A DNA stretch of 64,000 nt from Parapedobacter pyrenivorans (GCF_014636865.1 NZ_BMER01000001.1:732718-796717), one strand, 5' to 3'. Counted from the stretch's first letter, positions 26,289-36,059 are shown. The notes: generated by a model not told the origin, from the sequence alone. A program made the numbers and translations.

Positions 26289-27143
26289 TTAATTGCGCAA
26301 GTTTTTTAGGTAGTGGATGCTTTGCGGTACCTGCTCGTCGATGCGGTCGCTTTCATCCTCTATGTAGTAATGCATTACCCCTGCTGACTTGGCCGCTTTT
26401 AAAATGGCGATGATGTCGATTTGGCCGGTCCCTAATGCCACGTCATTTTCCTTGGCGGTACTCCCGGATAGGTTCCCTTCCACCCCTTGCTTCAGGTCTT
26501 TCAAATGAAGTGCCTTGTACCGGGAACCATATTTTTCCAAAAGCTCCACCGGATCGAAACCCGGGAAAAATGCCCAAAGGATGTCCAGCTCGAAACCCAC
26601 GTATTCGGGGTCGGTATTATTCACAATGTAGTCGTACAATGTACCGCCTTCATGCGGATGGAACTCAAATCCGTGATTGTGGTAAATAAATAGCAAGCCG
26701 TACTCATCCCGAAGTACCTTGCCCACCCTATTGAAATCGGTAACGGCTTTCTCTGCCTCTTCCAACGTGAATGAACCACGCTCATGCGGAATGCTCGCCA
26801 CGCGCACATATTTCGCGCCTAATGCATTGGCATTCTCGGCTACTTCAGAAGTTTTATTGACTAGATCGCCGTAACTGACACCAAATGAAGAACACGACAT
26901 TTTCCTTTCGTCAAGGAGTTTCCGTAGACCTTGGGCGGTCTGCCCAAAGAGGTTTGAAAATTCCATGTCAACGATACCCAATCGCTGGATTTCATCCAAT
27001 GTGGCTGGCACATCGTTCGCAAATTCATTCCTATACGTATAGGAAACCATTCCAATCTCTTTAGGAGAGAGGATCGGCTGGCTTTCACATGCCAAGGTAC
27101 CTATAACAATGGCAACACCTAAAAGACAATATTTTGATAGCAT
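26289..27143 (-). CDS. Lipoprotein TIM-barrel sugar isomerase/epimerase-like enzyme
   Basis: A 284-residue protein with a lipoprotein signal (MLSKYCLLGVAIVIGTLACES, lipobox cysteine near residue 19) followed by a xylose-isomerase-like/AP-endonuclease-2 TIM barrel. Metal-ligand positions are seen in FIYHNHGFEF, FELDILWAFFPG, HLKDLKQG and YYIEDES. Exported members accompany Gfo/Idh/MocA oxidoreductases in Bacteroidota glycan loci. Some of these act on 3-keto sugars, as lyases or isomerases, after oxidation by the partner enzyme, and that role is proposed here. The gene is downstream of the oxidoreductase by 38 bp on the same strand and is the last of the locus. Confidence 0.85.
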   Translation of the reverse strand: MLSKYCLLGVAIVIGTLACESQPILSPKEIGMVSYTYRNEFANDVPATLDEIQRLGIVDMEFSNLFGQTAQGLRKLLDERKMSCSSFGVSYGDLVNKTSEVAENANALGAKYVRVASIPHERGSFTLEEAEKAVTDFNRVGKVLRDEYGLLFIYHNHGFEFHPHEGGTLYDYIVNNTDPEYVGFELDILWAFFPGFDPVELLEKYGSRYKALHLKDLKQGVEGNLSGSTAKENDVALGTGQIDIIAILKAAKSAGVMHYYIEDESDRIDEQVPQSIHYLKNLRN

Positions 27144-27181
27144 AATTTTTTAATGATTAACTGTTTTTCAACATCAATAAA

Positions 27182-28531
27182 TTAAACCTTAGGCTCCCAG
27201 CCTTTTTCGTATTCCCGGCTCCACAGTTGTTGTGCTTCCTTATCGCCAATGATATGGCCGTTAGCCGGATCCAACTGGATATCGCGTTTCAGTCGCCACG
27301 CAATGTTCCCGATTTGCATCGCCATTGTGCTCTTATGGCCAAGCTCCACATCGCAGTTTGGCCGACGCCTGTTTCGCATGGCGTCTAGGAAATCTGCCAC
27401 ATGAAGGCTGTCCAGACCGAGGCTTGGACTGGCCGTATTGCGGCCCTGCATGCTTTCCTCTTTCTGCTGGGGTTTTACTTCCTTGACCAACTTACCTTCA
27501 CTGTCATAAACAGTATACATATCGCCACCGGTATCCAGGCTTCCTTTTTCGCCATAGAAGATAATGCCACGATCCCTACTTTCGATCTGCCGTCCGTTTG
27601 AACTTCTGTTTTCCCACATCAGGGATATGCCACCGGGATAATCCATCGTGATGACTTGCGTATCGGGTGTTTCCCAATCGTCTCTGTACTGATACCGGCC
27701 TCCTACCGAGCTAACGCGGATGGGAAAGTCCACTCCCAGGCCCCACCGGGCCACATCCACTTCGTGGGTGCCGTTGTTTAGTGCCTCTCCGGTACCCCAA
27801 TGCCAGAACCAGTGCCAGTCATAGTGGATCAACCCCTCCTTATATGCCATGCGGGGGGCGGGGCCTTGCCATAGTTCATAGTCAAGCCAAGAGGGTACAG
27901 CACCTGGTTTCAGAAAAGTTTGCTTGCGGTTATTGGTATACCATGTTTTTGCAAAATAAACGCGGCCGATGATGCCATTATGTAGGGCTTCAATGCCTTC
28001 GGCAAGGGTAGGTGCTGAACGGCGCTGTGCCCCCATCTGGACCACGCGATCGTATTTCCTTGCTGCGGCGACGGCCAGTTCGCCTTCCCGCGGGTTATGG
28101 CTTATGGGTTTTTCCACGTAGACATCTTTCCCGGCCTGACAGCCCATGATAGTAAGCGGTGCGTGCCAGTGGTCGGGCGTGGCAATATATATAGCGTCAA
28201 TAGATTTATCTTCCAGTAGTTTACGGCAGTCTTTCTCTGGGCGGGGAGCATTGGCCTGCCCGGCGTCCAAGACGCGCTTGATCGTCTTGGGAATGGCCCG
28301 CTCGTCCACATCACAGATGCAAGCCACCTCGGTATTCTTTTGTTTGGCAAAAGTGGAGGACATGCTGTTGCCGCGGCCATTTACGCCAATGGTGGCGACG
28401 CGGATCCTGTCATTCGCTCCCATGATATTGCTGTAGCTTTTTGCACTGAAAATCATCGGCCCGCCAAAGGTGAGGCCTGCGGAAGCAATGGCTGCCTTCT
28501 TGATAAAATCCCTTCTTTTTTCCATGGTCAT
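27182..28531 (-). CDS. Tat-exported Gfo/Idh/MocA family oxidoreductase
   Basis: A 449-residue NAD(P)-dependent oxidoreductase. The N-terminus MEKRRDFIKKAAIASAGL is a twin-arginine signal, so the protein folds with its cofactor before export. The Rossmann domain follows (VATIGVNGRGNSM near residue 45), then VYVEKPISHNPREG with the catalytic lysine of the family (EKP), and the C-terminal alpha/beta domain with WHWFWHWGTGEALNNGTHEVDVARW. Substrate is not deducible; it probably oxidises a glycoside or free sugar in the periplasm. ATGs at 28531 and 28525 are both possible. It lies between susD and the isomerase-like gene. Confidence 0.9.
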   Translation of the reverse strand: MTMEKRRDFIKKAAIASAGLTFGGPMIFSAKSYSNIMGANDRIRVATIGVNGRGNSMSSTFAKQKNTEVACICDVDERAIPKTIKRVLDAGQANAPRPEKDCRKLLEDKSIDAIYIATPDHWHAPLTIMGCQAGKDVYVEKPISHNPREGELAVAAARKYDRVVQMGAQRRSAPTLAEGIEALHNGIIGRVYFAKTWYTNNRKQTFLKPGAVPSWLDYELWQGPAPRMAYKEGLIHYDWHWFWHWGTGEALNNGTHEVDVARWGLGVDFPIRVSSVGGRYQYRDDWETPDTQVITMDYPGGISLMWENRSSNGRQIESRDRGIIFYGEKGSLDTGGDMYTVYDSEGKLVKEVKPQQKEESMQGRNTASPSLGLDSLHVADFLDAMRNRRRPNCDVELGHKSTMAMQIGNIAWRLKRDIQLDPANGHIIGDKEAQQLWSREYEKGWEPKV

Positions 28532-28565
28532 TGTTCGTTTTGCAGTTAATAATTTTTGATAAGAA

Positions 28566-30299
28566 TTAATAGCCGGGGTTTTGCTTCATTTTATGGTCAA
28601 TATTTAAGTCAATCTGGCTTTGCGGAATGGGAAACAGTACATTATAGTCCTGGATATTGCAGGCCGGATAGATGGGATTGTTGTTGTATTTCCTGACCCT
28701 TTCGAGCAGTTTGCCCACCCGGCGCAGGGTAATATGCCGAAACTCCTCGCCGTAAAGCTCCCTGGCCCGTTCATCTAGCAGGTAATCGATATCTACATCC
28801 GCAGGAGCAACAGGTTTGGCGTGCGCCCGCTCCCTGATAGCATTGATATCTGCGGCCGCAAGGTCCAAATTGCCCAGGCCGATGTAGGCTTCGGCCCGCA
28901 ACAGGATGGTTTCAGCAAGTCGGATGGCGTATACGTCTTTATGCGTCCAGCCTGCACCGGATTGTGCGGGGTCGGTGAAATGCTGCAATGGCGAAGCATG
29001 TTTCAAGAAGTAGGGATAGATGTATTGGCATGTGTCGCGCATCGCGTTACGTGAGCCCGGAGGGTAAAGGCCGAAATCGATTTTTTGTTTGTGATATTTT
29101 GACGCTGGATTATCAAAATAAAAATCGCGCTTGATATTGTGTTTCGCATTTCGGATATCATTGTTCCAATCGCTTCTCCAGATATCGTAAGCCGCATAGT
29201 TGGTCGGTTTTATCCATGATACGGGCCGCCCGAGCGTATCCGAATAACCGGTATATTGACCATTTACCAATTCCCCTCTGAATGCGGGGAATCCGTCGGG
29301 AGTGTTTCCCATCCGGAAGTAGGCCGGACCCCATCCCCGGTCGCCCGGGAATTTTCTCCCTCCGACGACAAGGGGCTCGAGCTGGATTACCCAAATGGCT
29401 TCCCTGTTTTCTGCCAGATTTTGATTTCCGTAAGTGAAAAGGTCCAAAAAGGAATCACCGGATCCGAAAACGTCCGGTGTAGATCCGAAGCGCCTAGTCA
29501 TGAGGGCGTACCCTGCGCCATCAATCACTTTTGAGGCGGCATCGATAGCGTCTTCAAACTTGGATTGGTTCAGGTATATTTCGGCCAAAGTATGCCACGC
29601 AGCACCTTTGGTGATTCGGCCTGGGGCTTCCTCGCTTCCTCTGGCAGGTAGATGCTCGCCGGCGAAAATGAGGTCGCGCTCCAACAACTGGTATATTTCG
29701 GCCTTCGGGGTACGGATAAAATCTGTCCTGACCGTGTTGATGGCTTCTGTCACCAAAGGCACATCGCCATACAAAGGCACTAAAAGGCGATACATCCAGG
29801 ATCGGAAGAACAGGGCTTCGGCCAAGAATTGATTTTTTTGATCTTCACTGTTCCATATGGATAAATCCGATTTTTCGATGCCAGCGATCAGCACATTTGC
29901 CTGCTGTATTATCTGATATGACGTTACCCAAAAATATGTGAATTGCGGATCCTGCGAAGTCATTTCCGATCGGTAATTGACCAGCTTCCTGTTCCCTCCC
30001 GGATTTTCGCCGTGAAACGCCACGTCCGTGCCCAAGCTGCCGATCAGGATGGCAAATGGGTCCTGTCGCGATGAACCCAGATAGATATCGTCGGCGTAGT
30101 ACCACGTTTCCCTGACATTGTAATGCAGCCCGGTGATGCCCTGCCTGATCCCTTCCACGTTTTGATAGGCATTTTCCGGGGCCAGGAAATCAAGCGGAAC
30201 TTCCGTAAGTATGTCCTTACTGCACGAAGGGAACAAAAATAACACGAGTAGAGCAAGTGCTGGCCACTTCTTGGATAAATTATATATGGATTTTTTCAT
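28566..30299 (-). CDS. SusD/RagB family surface glycan-binding lipoprotein
   Basis: A 577-residue SusD-type lipoprotein. A signal peptide ends in the lipobox LFLFPSCSKD (Cys at about residue 26). The N-terminal TPR-like helices (ENAYQNVEGIRQGITGLHYN, then AEALFFRSWMYRLLVPLYGDVPLV) and the C-terminal RagB block (ETILLRAEAYIGLG, INAIRERA, LLDERARELYGEEFRHITL) are complete. It forms the lid of the TonB-dependent transporter encoded 42 bp upstream and captures oligosaccharides at the cell surface. The ligand cannot be inferred. Confidence 0.95.
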   Translation of the reverse strand: MKKSIYNLSKKWPALALLVLFLFPSCSKDILTEVPLDFLAPENAYQNVEGIRQGITGLHYNVRETWYYADDIYLGSSRQDPFAILIGSLGTDVAFHGENPGGNRKLVNYRSEMTSQDPQFTYFWVTSYQIIQQANVLIAGIEKSDLSIWNSEDQKNQFLAEALFFRSWMYRLLVPLYGDVPLVTEAINTVRTDFIRTPKAEIYQLLERDLIFAGEHLPARGSEEAPGRITKGAAWHTLAEIYLNQSKFEDAIDAASKVIDGAGYALMTRRFGSTPDVFGSGDSFLDLFTYGNQNLAENREAIWVIQLEPLVVGGRKFPGDRGWGPAYFRMGNTPDGFPAFRGELVNGQYTGYSDTLGRPVSWIKPTNYAAYDIWRSDWNNDIRNAKHNIKRDFYFDNPASKYHKQKIDFGLYPPGSRNAMRDTCQYIYPYFLKHASPLQHFTDPAQSGAGWTHKDVYAIRLAETILLRAEAYIGLGNLDLAAADINAIRERAHAKPVAPADVDIDYLLDERARELYGEEFRHITLRRVGKLLERVRKYNNNPIYPACNIQDYNVLFPIPQSQIDLNIDHKMKQNPGY

Positions 30300-30341
30300 G
30301 ACTTTTAGCTATTAACATGTATATCGTCTTTGCTTTAAACA

Positions 30342-33300
30342 TTAGAAGGTAAGCCTGAAACCTGCGGTCACGTTCCTGCTTAACGGGGTGTCTTGGTCGG
30401 CGGAGTTGCCCAGCCCGACTTCAGGATCCCAACCCGACCAGTTGGTCCAGGTATACAGGTTTTTGGCAGAGACGTATATCTGGCACGCTTTCAGCTTCAA
30501 TGGTTTTAATAAGGATGGGGCAAATCGGTAGGCGAACGTGATATCCTGTAACCGGACAAAGCTCCTGCTTTCATAAATTCCGCTTTGCCGCACCGGTGTG
30601 TTATATATGCCTGTTGCATTGTCTACCCCATTATCCGGTGTCCAATATGGACGCACGGCCGTAGCATTGATGCGGAATACGTCGTCAGCATTCCATGCTA
30701 CATTGACGGCTCTGGAATTGTCCATGAGGTAAAAGCCATTGCCCCCCTGTATGGAATTGAGCAGGAAAGAAAGGCTGAAGTTATTATAAGACAGGTTGTT
30801 GCCAATGCTGAAACGATAATTCGGTGCTTCATAGCCAATGATGGTCCGGTCTGAATTAGGGTCAATAACGCCATCCCCGTTTTGGTCGACATATCTGAAT
30901 TGACCTGGATACCAATTCATTAACGTCCGGCCATTGTAGAGGTCATCTTCTGACCATACACCACCCGCCATTTCATAGTCGTAAATAGCGCTGATCGGTT
31001 CCCCCACAAACCACGAGTTTCCGAGATCCTGATCTGCTTCGCCCCCGTATAATTGTGTGATTTCGCTTCTGTTCAGTGAAAAGACAAAACTGCTTTCCCA
31101 ACGCAGCTTGTCCTGTAGGTTAATGGTCCTCATCTCCAATTCGCCGCCCCGGTTGCCGATGGCTCCGATATTGGCCCATATATTCGGGTAGCCGCTGGCT
31201 GGGGGAAGCGCACGCCTAACGAGCACATCCGTTGTCTTAGCATTGTAGATATCGACCGATCCGGTGATCCGCCGGTTCAGGAAGCCAAAATCAACACCTA
31301 AATTATAGGACCCAGTGGTCTCCCAGCCGAGGTCGGCGTTCCCCAATGAGGTCGGCAACACACCATTTGCCGTGGTGGCACCGTATACATAGGGCCTAGC
31401 AACCATTCGCGAAAAACTAGAGTACCGACCAATGCCCTGGTTGCCATTTTTCCCGTAAGAAAGCCTGACCTTTAAAAATACGTCCTTGACATTGTCGAAG
31501 AATGGCTCTTCTGAAAGTACCCAGCCCAGCGATAGGGAAGGGAAAGTCGCAAATTTTTTGTTAGCGGCAAAACCGGAAAAGCCGTCTTTACGAACCGTAC
31601 CGGTGACTAAATACCGGTCCTTGTAGCTGTACGAAACACGGCCCATGTACGATAAACTATTTTCTTCCCATGCCGAGGATTCTACGACGGGCAGGGTGCC
31701 CATGCCAATGTTGTTGTATCCGAGAATCGGATTTTCAAATCCGGTATTGCTAATCGTCGAATTGTCTGCATACCGATTCTCACGACTAAACAACAAGGTA
31801 CCGTTAATCTGATGATTACCGAAGTCTCCGAGATAACTCACAATGTTATTCAAGATCCAGTTCCTCTCCTGAGATGGGTGTTTCCGGGCCTCCCCTTTGT
31901 TGGCCGACCCTTCGGGCGTATTGATCGGATAGAAGCTGTTATTGTTATTGGCGGAGTAGGTGTTGGAGTAATTGAGCTCATTCGTGAGGCCCTTTACCCA
32001 GGGAACAGTGACCTTTGCTCTCCCCACCACAAAGAGATTGTTGCGGATATCGCTGTTGTCGACATTCAGGTTGTTGAACGGATAGGGCATATAAGTTTCC
32101 CCTGTTAGGAACATATCATAATCAGGGGCTCCAATCTTATTATTCGCCAAAGGGCTTGCACGCCTGGCATTGTTAAAACTTGCTTCCACCCCTGAATAGT
32201 CTCGATAGGAGTAAGACGAATTTAACCCGAAGGTCAGCCAGTCTGTCACCTTACTCTCAAAATTGGTACGTAGGGTGAACCGCTTGAACGCGTCATTGGA
32301 AAGTATTCCTTGCTCGTCGGTATACGAAGCTGACACGAAGTAATTATTGCGCTCCGTTTGCTGCGACAGGCTGAGGTCATAGTTTTGGATGGGTGCTCTG
32401 CGCGTAACCTCATCCACCCAATCGATGGATTTGCCCGCCAGGTAGTTATCGCGTTCTTCCTGCGTTCTTAACCGAGCGGCAACCAGTTCCCGGTCGGTCA
32501 CATCGGGCCTCATCGGTTTGCCCTCGGCGCTTGTTGGCTTTGTGTAGTACCACTTATACAAGTCCTGTTGGTAGAAATAGTCTACCAGCCTGATGGCATA
32601 TTGTTCAGCATTCATGACCTTCATGGGATTATTGGTCATATCCTGATATCCGTAATACATATTAAACGACAGGTTCGGTTTGTCCGTCTTCCCTTTTTTA
32701 GTGGTGATGAGCATTACGCCATTAGCGGATCTGGATCCATAAACGGCTGCTGCACTGGCGTCTTTGAGGATATCTATTGCCTCCACATCGTTCGTGTTTA
32801 TGTCTGATATGGCCCCGTTGTAGATAATGCCGTCCACCACCACCAGCGGATTATCATTGGCGGACAGCGAGGTTTGGCCCCTGACGGATACGTTAGGTTC
32901 GCCGCCCGCGAGGCCTGTGGCCTGGATATTTACGCCGGCGGCAGTACCTGATAGTGCTTGTAAAAGGTTGACATTAGCTTGGTTTTCTTTGTCTCCCATG
33001 GATACCCTGACCACCGAGCCGGTCAAGTCGCTCTTGCGTTGGGTGCCATACCCAATGACAACGACTTCGTCCAGGTCACTGACGGAGGTTTTCATCGTGA
33101 TGTTGACTTTGCTTTCCTTGCCAATCGACCGTTCAGCCCTCTCGAATCCAATGGTAGTAAAAGTCAGTAGAATTCCGTCAGCGGGAACCGCTACTTGATA
33201 GTTCCCGTCAACATCAGTTATCACCTTGGTTTGCGTACCTTTCACGGTCACCGTTACGCCTTCAAGGGGCATGCCTGACTCATCTGTCACATTGCCCGTG

Positions 33301-33722
33301 ATGACACGCTCCTGTGGTACTGAATTGGAAGGATCGGTAGATTGATTTTTTGGCGAAGCCTTATCTTTGCCGATGATGATGGTCTTTTCCCTTACGGCAA
33401 AAGTCAGTGATTGATTCGCCAATACCTGCTCAAGGAATCGTTCGAGCGGCATTTCTTTCGCCGCGATGGTCACCGGCTGGGCGCGGAGGATGTATCTGTC
33501 GTTATAGATTACGCGCAGGGCAGTTTGCTGCTGTACCGCTGTAAGCACCTCGGCCAGCGGCGTTCGCTTCGCCGTAAACGTTACCTTTTGTGAAAACGAG
33601 GTTGCACTAAGATGCATGCAACCCGCAAGCAGTAAAAAAGCCGTGATTTTCATCGTCAAAGCTACTTGTTTGATGTACTCCGGTAAACGGCCGTAACCGG
33701 AATTACGAATTGGTTCATTCAT
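30342..33722 (-). CDS. SusC/RagA TonB-linked outer-membrane transporter with STN signalling domain
   Basis: A 1126-residue SusC-type transporter. After the signal peptide, residues about 48-120 form an STN (secretin/TonB short N-terminal) domain, KVTFTAKRTPLAEVLTAV through LTFAVREKTIIIG, the module that contacts a FecR anti-sigma factor. A carboxypeptidase-regulatory-like domain follows (ITGNVTDESGMPLEGVTVTV), then the plug with VVVIGYGTQRKSDLTGS and a 22-stranded barrel ending in AGFRLTF. Substrate import and signalling to the sigma factor are thus combined in one protein. Neighbouring sigma/FecR genes upstream and susD downstream confirm the arrangement. Confidence 0.96.
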   Translation of the reverse strand: MNEPIRNSGYGRLPEYIKQVALTMKITAFLLLAGCMHLSATSFSQKVTFTAKRTPLAEVLTAVQQQTALRVIYNDRYILRAQPVTIAAKEMPLERFLEQVLANQSLTFAVREKTIIIGKDKASPKNQSTDPSNSVPQERVITGNVTDESGMPLEGVTVTVKGTQTKVITDVDGNYQVAVPADGILLTFTTIGFERAERSIGKESKVNITMKTSVSDLDEVVVIGYGTQRKSDLTGSVVRVSMGDKENQANVNLLQALSGTAAGVNIQATGLAGGEPNVSVRGQTSLSANDNPLVVVDGIIYNGAISDINTNDVEAIDILKDASAAAVYGSRSANGVMLITTKKGKTDKPNLSFNMYYGYQDMTNNPMKVMNAEQYAIRLVDYFYQQDLYKWYYTKPTSAEGKPMRPDVTDRELVAARLRTQEERDNYLAGKSIDWVDEVTRRAPIQNYDLSLSQQTERNNYFVSASYTDEQGILSNDAFKRFTLRTNFESKVTDWLTFGLNSSYSYRDYSGVEASFNNARRASPLANNKIGAPDYDMFLTGETYMPYPFNNLNVDNSDIRNNLFVVGRAKVTVPWVKGLTNELNYSNTYSANNNNSFYPINTPEGSANKGEARKHPSQERNWILNNIVSYLGDFGNHQINGTLLFSRENRYADNSTISNTGFENPILGYNNIGMGTLPVVESSAWEENSLSYMGRVSYSYKDRYLVTGTVRKDGFSGFAANKKFATFPSLSLGWVLSEEPFFDNVKDVFLKVRLSYGKNGNQGIGRYSSFSRMVARPYVYGATTANGVLPTSLGNADLGWETTGSYNLGVDFGFLNRRITGSVDIYNAKTTDVLVRRALPPASGYPNIWANIGAIGNRGGELEMRTINLQDKLRWESSFVFSLNRSEITQLYGGEADQDLGNSWFVGEPISAIYDYEMAGGVWSEDDLYNGRTLMNWYPGQFRYVDQNGDGVIDPNSDRTIIGYEAPNYRFSIGNNLSYNNFSLSFLLNSIQGGNGFYLMDNSRAVNVAWNADDVFRINATAVRPYWTPDNGVDNATGIYNTPVRQSGIYESRSFVRLQDITFAYRFAPSLLKPLKLKACQIYVSAKNLYTWTNWSGWDPEVGLGNSADQDTPLSRNVTAGFRLTF

Positions 33723-33848
33723 TATCTACTTATACTGCCGCATCCATCGCGTAAGATTGTCGCCGTCGCTTTTTAAAGACAGCGCAAAATGCGTATGTTT
33801 GCAGGGTTTGGAAACTGGTTATTTACTCTGATACTAAATGGCTTTCCG

Positions 33849-33889
33849 AACAAGACAGGGGAGATGCTGAAGACACTTCCCTGTTTGTT
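33849..33889 (-). terminator. Hairpin between fecR and susC
   Basis: ACAGGG (33855-33860) pairs with CCCTGT (33879-33884), extended outward by G-T, A-T and, after one bulge, CAA/TTG pairs. The loop is 18 bases. No T-run follows on the minus strand, so it could be a weak terminator after fecR or a structure in the susC leader. Confidence 0.3.
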
Positions 33890-33954
33890 TTCCCTCGCTA
33901 TCTGGCTATGTCGGTTTTCGTTCCATCGATTATTTTTTAGTGGTATGCATAAGG

Positions 33955-35070
33955 TTACTCGATATTTAGTTTGCGGCCTTCCAATCGGAAGGCTATACCC
34001 GAGAGTTCCAGGAATTCTAGGACGGTCCGCAGGCTCACGTCGCGGCCCATCTCACCCGAGAACGTGATGGCTGGGGGATTTCCGTCGCTGTAAACGACTT
34101 CCACGTCATACCATCGAGCCAGTTGCTTCATGACATCTTGGGCAGGTGTTCTTTTAAAGGAAAATACGCCCTTTCTCCAACTGGTGTATAGGCTGGTTTC
34201 TACCTGTCCGACCAAGGTTTCTGACCCCTTGATGGTGCTTTGTTGTCCCGGCGATAGCTTGGCCACCCGATTGGACGCCGGATTCCGTACCGCTATCGTG
34301 CCGTTCACCAGAGTCGTCGTCACGGTGTTTTCATCGCCATAGGCAGAAATGTTGAACTCCGTACCCAAAACTTCGATTTCCTGTACCCGACTGATGACTC
34401 TAAATGGTCTTTCGGCGTCTTTCGCGACGGAAAAGTAACCTTCGCCCTCGATTTCGACAACGCGTTCGCGCCCTTCAAATCTTGAAGGATACTTTAGTGT
34501 TGATGCTGCGTTCAGCCAAACTCTGGTACCGTCAGGCAATGTAACCTGATAAGTTCCTCCCCTAGGGGTATTGAGTACATAGTAGTCCGTCGTTAGACTG
34601 CCTTTCTCCATATCGAATCGGCGACCTTCCGGATTTTCGGACTTTCCCACTTCCGGGCTAACGGTTGAGCCGTCAAGGTAAGTAATCCCGTTTGCTATAA
34701 TAATACCGGCCTGTTTGGAACTTAAATCGACCACGCGGCCGTCCGCGAGTGTCAGCGTGGCACGGTTACCGCCCGGAGCGATATCTTCCACAACGAATTT
34801 GTCCGCTGACGTCTTTTGACCATCGCTTACATATAACCCAATACTGACACCTGCCACCAGCACCACAGCCGCTGCGTACGGGAGCCACCGCAGAAATTTC
34901 CTCCTACCGGTATATCGCGAAGCAAAGGAAGCTTGCAGGTCATCCAACCCACTGGCTTCCCTCGCTGCATACCTATTGAACCACGCATGCAAGCGCACCC
35001 TCTCTTCGGGAGTACACTTCCCCTGCTTATACCGTTCAAACAATTGTCTGATTTCTTCGCGTTCGTGCAT
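33955..35070 (-). CDS. FecR family anti-sigma factor
   Basis: A 371-residue inner-membrane regulator. The cytoplasmic N-terminus (RQLFERYKQGKCTPEER to about residue 55) binds the sigma factor. A single membrane segment lies at about residues 60-83 (FLRWLPYAAAVVLVAGVSIGLYV). The periplasmic FecR domain has RGGTYQVTLPDGTRVWLNAAS and EIEGEGYFSVAKD, and a C-terminal DUF4974 domain (FKRTPAQDVMKQLARWYDVEV) meets the STN domain of SusC. It lies 91 bp downstream of the sigma gene and 232 bp upstream of susC, the usual order for cell-surface signalling. Confidence 0.95.
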   Translation of the reverse strand: MHEREEIRQLFERYKQGKCTPEERVRLHAWFNRYAAREASGLDDLQASFASRYTGRRKFLRWLPYAAAVVLVAGVSIGLYVSDGQKTSADKFVVEDIAPGGNRATLTLADGRVVDLSSKQAGIIIANGITYLDGSTVSPEVGKSENPEGRRFDMEKGSLTTDYYVLNTPRGGTYQVTLPDGTRVWLNAASTLKYPSRFEGRERVVEIEGEGYFSVAKDAERPFRVISRVQEIEVLGTEFNISAYGDENTVTTTLVNGTIAVRNPASNRVAKLSPGQQSTIKGSETLVGQVETSLYTSWRKGVFSFKRTPAQDVMKQLARWYDVEVVYSDGNPPAITFSGEMGRDVSLRTVLEFLELSGIAFRLEGRKLNIE

Positions 35071-35161
35071 ACGTGCTACAACTGGTCTCCAAAGGTTCTC
35101 ATCCCTTTATGACGTTATACGACCGGGAAAGGCAAAGGTTATAGTTGATGGGATGAAAAAT

Positions 35162-35749
35162 TTAAAAAAAAAGCGGGAATACACAAACCAACCGCTCTAG
35201 CTTACCGCGCAGCATGCGCATTGCTTGGTGTTTATGTTGCTTCACCGTACCTTCGGAAATAGCCATCCGTTTTGCAATTTCCTTATTGGTTAGGTTTTCG
35301 TTCCACGAGAACTCGTACACCTCCCGCATTTTCGGAGGCAGTTCGTTGACCTTTTCCTCGAGCAGTTGTTCCAGTTCGCGCACCAGTACCGTTTCCTCGG
35401 TGGTACTGACGCTCTGCCGTTCGAAGGCCAAGTAGGAGTTGATGTATTCATCGAGGTGCTTACTGCGGGCCATTCCGGTTAAGATACGATTGCGCAATAC
35501 GGTATAGAGGTATCCTTTGATGTTGCCAGTGGTGTCAATACGATCGGCCTGTTGCCACACCTTGGAAAAAAGTTCCTGCACGGCGTCCTGGGCATCATCC
35601 TCGTCACGCAGCAAATGGTACGCCACCAAATACATATTGGCACGATGCCGCCCATAGAATGAGGCAAAAGCATCCCTGTCGCCTTGTTGGATACGCAAGA
35701 CAAGCGCTTCGTCGCTCGAAGCATCTTTGCTATAGTAGCTTTGGTCCAT
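35162..35749 (-). CDS. ECF-type RNA polymerase sigma factor (Bacteroidetes expansion type)
   Basis: A 195-residue extracytoplasmic-function sigma factor. Region 2 is seen in FASFYGRHRANMYLVAYHLL and DAQDAVQELFSKVWQ, and region 4 in LPPKMREVYEFSWNENLT with the helix-turn-helix NKEIAKRMAISEGTVKQH. It should direct transcription of the susC/susD operon when released from FecR. A strong GGAGG at 35754-35758 (on the minus strand) stands four bases before the ATG, which is uncommon in this phylum. The C-terminus (VCVFPLFF) is unusually hydrophobic for the family. Confidence 0.95.
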   Translation of the reverse strand: MDQSYYSKDASSDEALVLRIQQGDRDAFASFYGRHRANMYLVAYHLLRDEDDAQDAVQELFSKVWQQADRIDTTGNIKGYLYTVLRNRILTGMARSKHLDEYINSYLAFERQSVSTTEETVLVRELEQLLEEKVNELPPKMREVYEFSWNENLTNKEIAKRMAISEGTVKQHKHQAMRMLRGKLERLVCVFPLFF

Positions 35750-35827
35750 AATTCCTCCCTTTAAACGGTGATGAGAACCTCAGGAGTAACAGGAGCGTGC
35801 CACGTTTATGTGATTAGTTTACTCCTA

Positions 35828-35859
35828 CAAACGTAATTAAACTTTTTAATAAAATCCAA
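35828..35859 (-). promoter_or_regulatory. Promoter of the ECF sigma gene
   Basis: Read on the minus strand: TTG (35857-35859), 21 bp, then TACGTTTG (35828-35835), a full match to the Bacteroidota TAnnTTTG element. It lies 79 bp upstream of the sigma-factor ATG. Confidence 0.5.
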
Positions 35860-35933
35860 GAATTCAGGTGAAACACTTAAAACGCACCAAACGTAGATGT
35901 CGAACCGTACTATTCCAATCCTGGCTTCTAAGA

Positions 35934-35982
35934 AATACACTAACACATTGCCGGGAGCTACCGGCAAGTCGTCAATGTAAGC
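35934..35982 (-). repeat. 49-bp diverged repeat, copy A (coding-like)
   Basis: This segment aligns without gaps to 42304-42352 with 37 of 49 bases the same. On the minus strand both copies read as similar peptides, AYIDDLPVAPGNVLVY here and AYINKLSVAPGDILVY there, and many of the differences are silent. It therefore looks like a fragment of a protein C-terminus. I do not recognise the parent family. No start, and stops flank it. Confidence 0.55.
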
Positions 35983-36059
35983 ATCGGCATTTGCAAGCCT
36001 ACTCTAGAGGTATGGTTGAAATCTGTGGAAGGGGAACCGTCCATTCTACTCCGTCCCCA

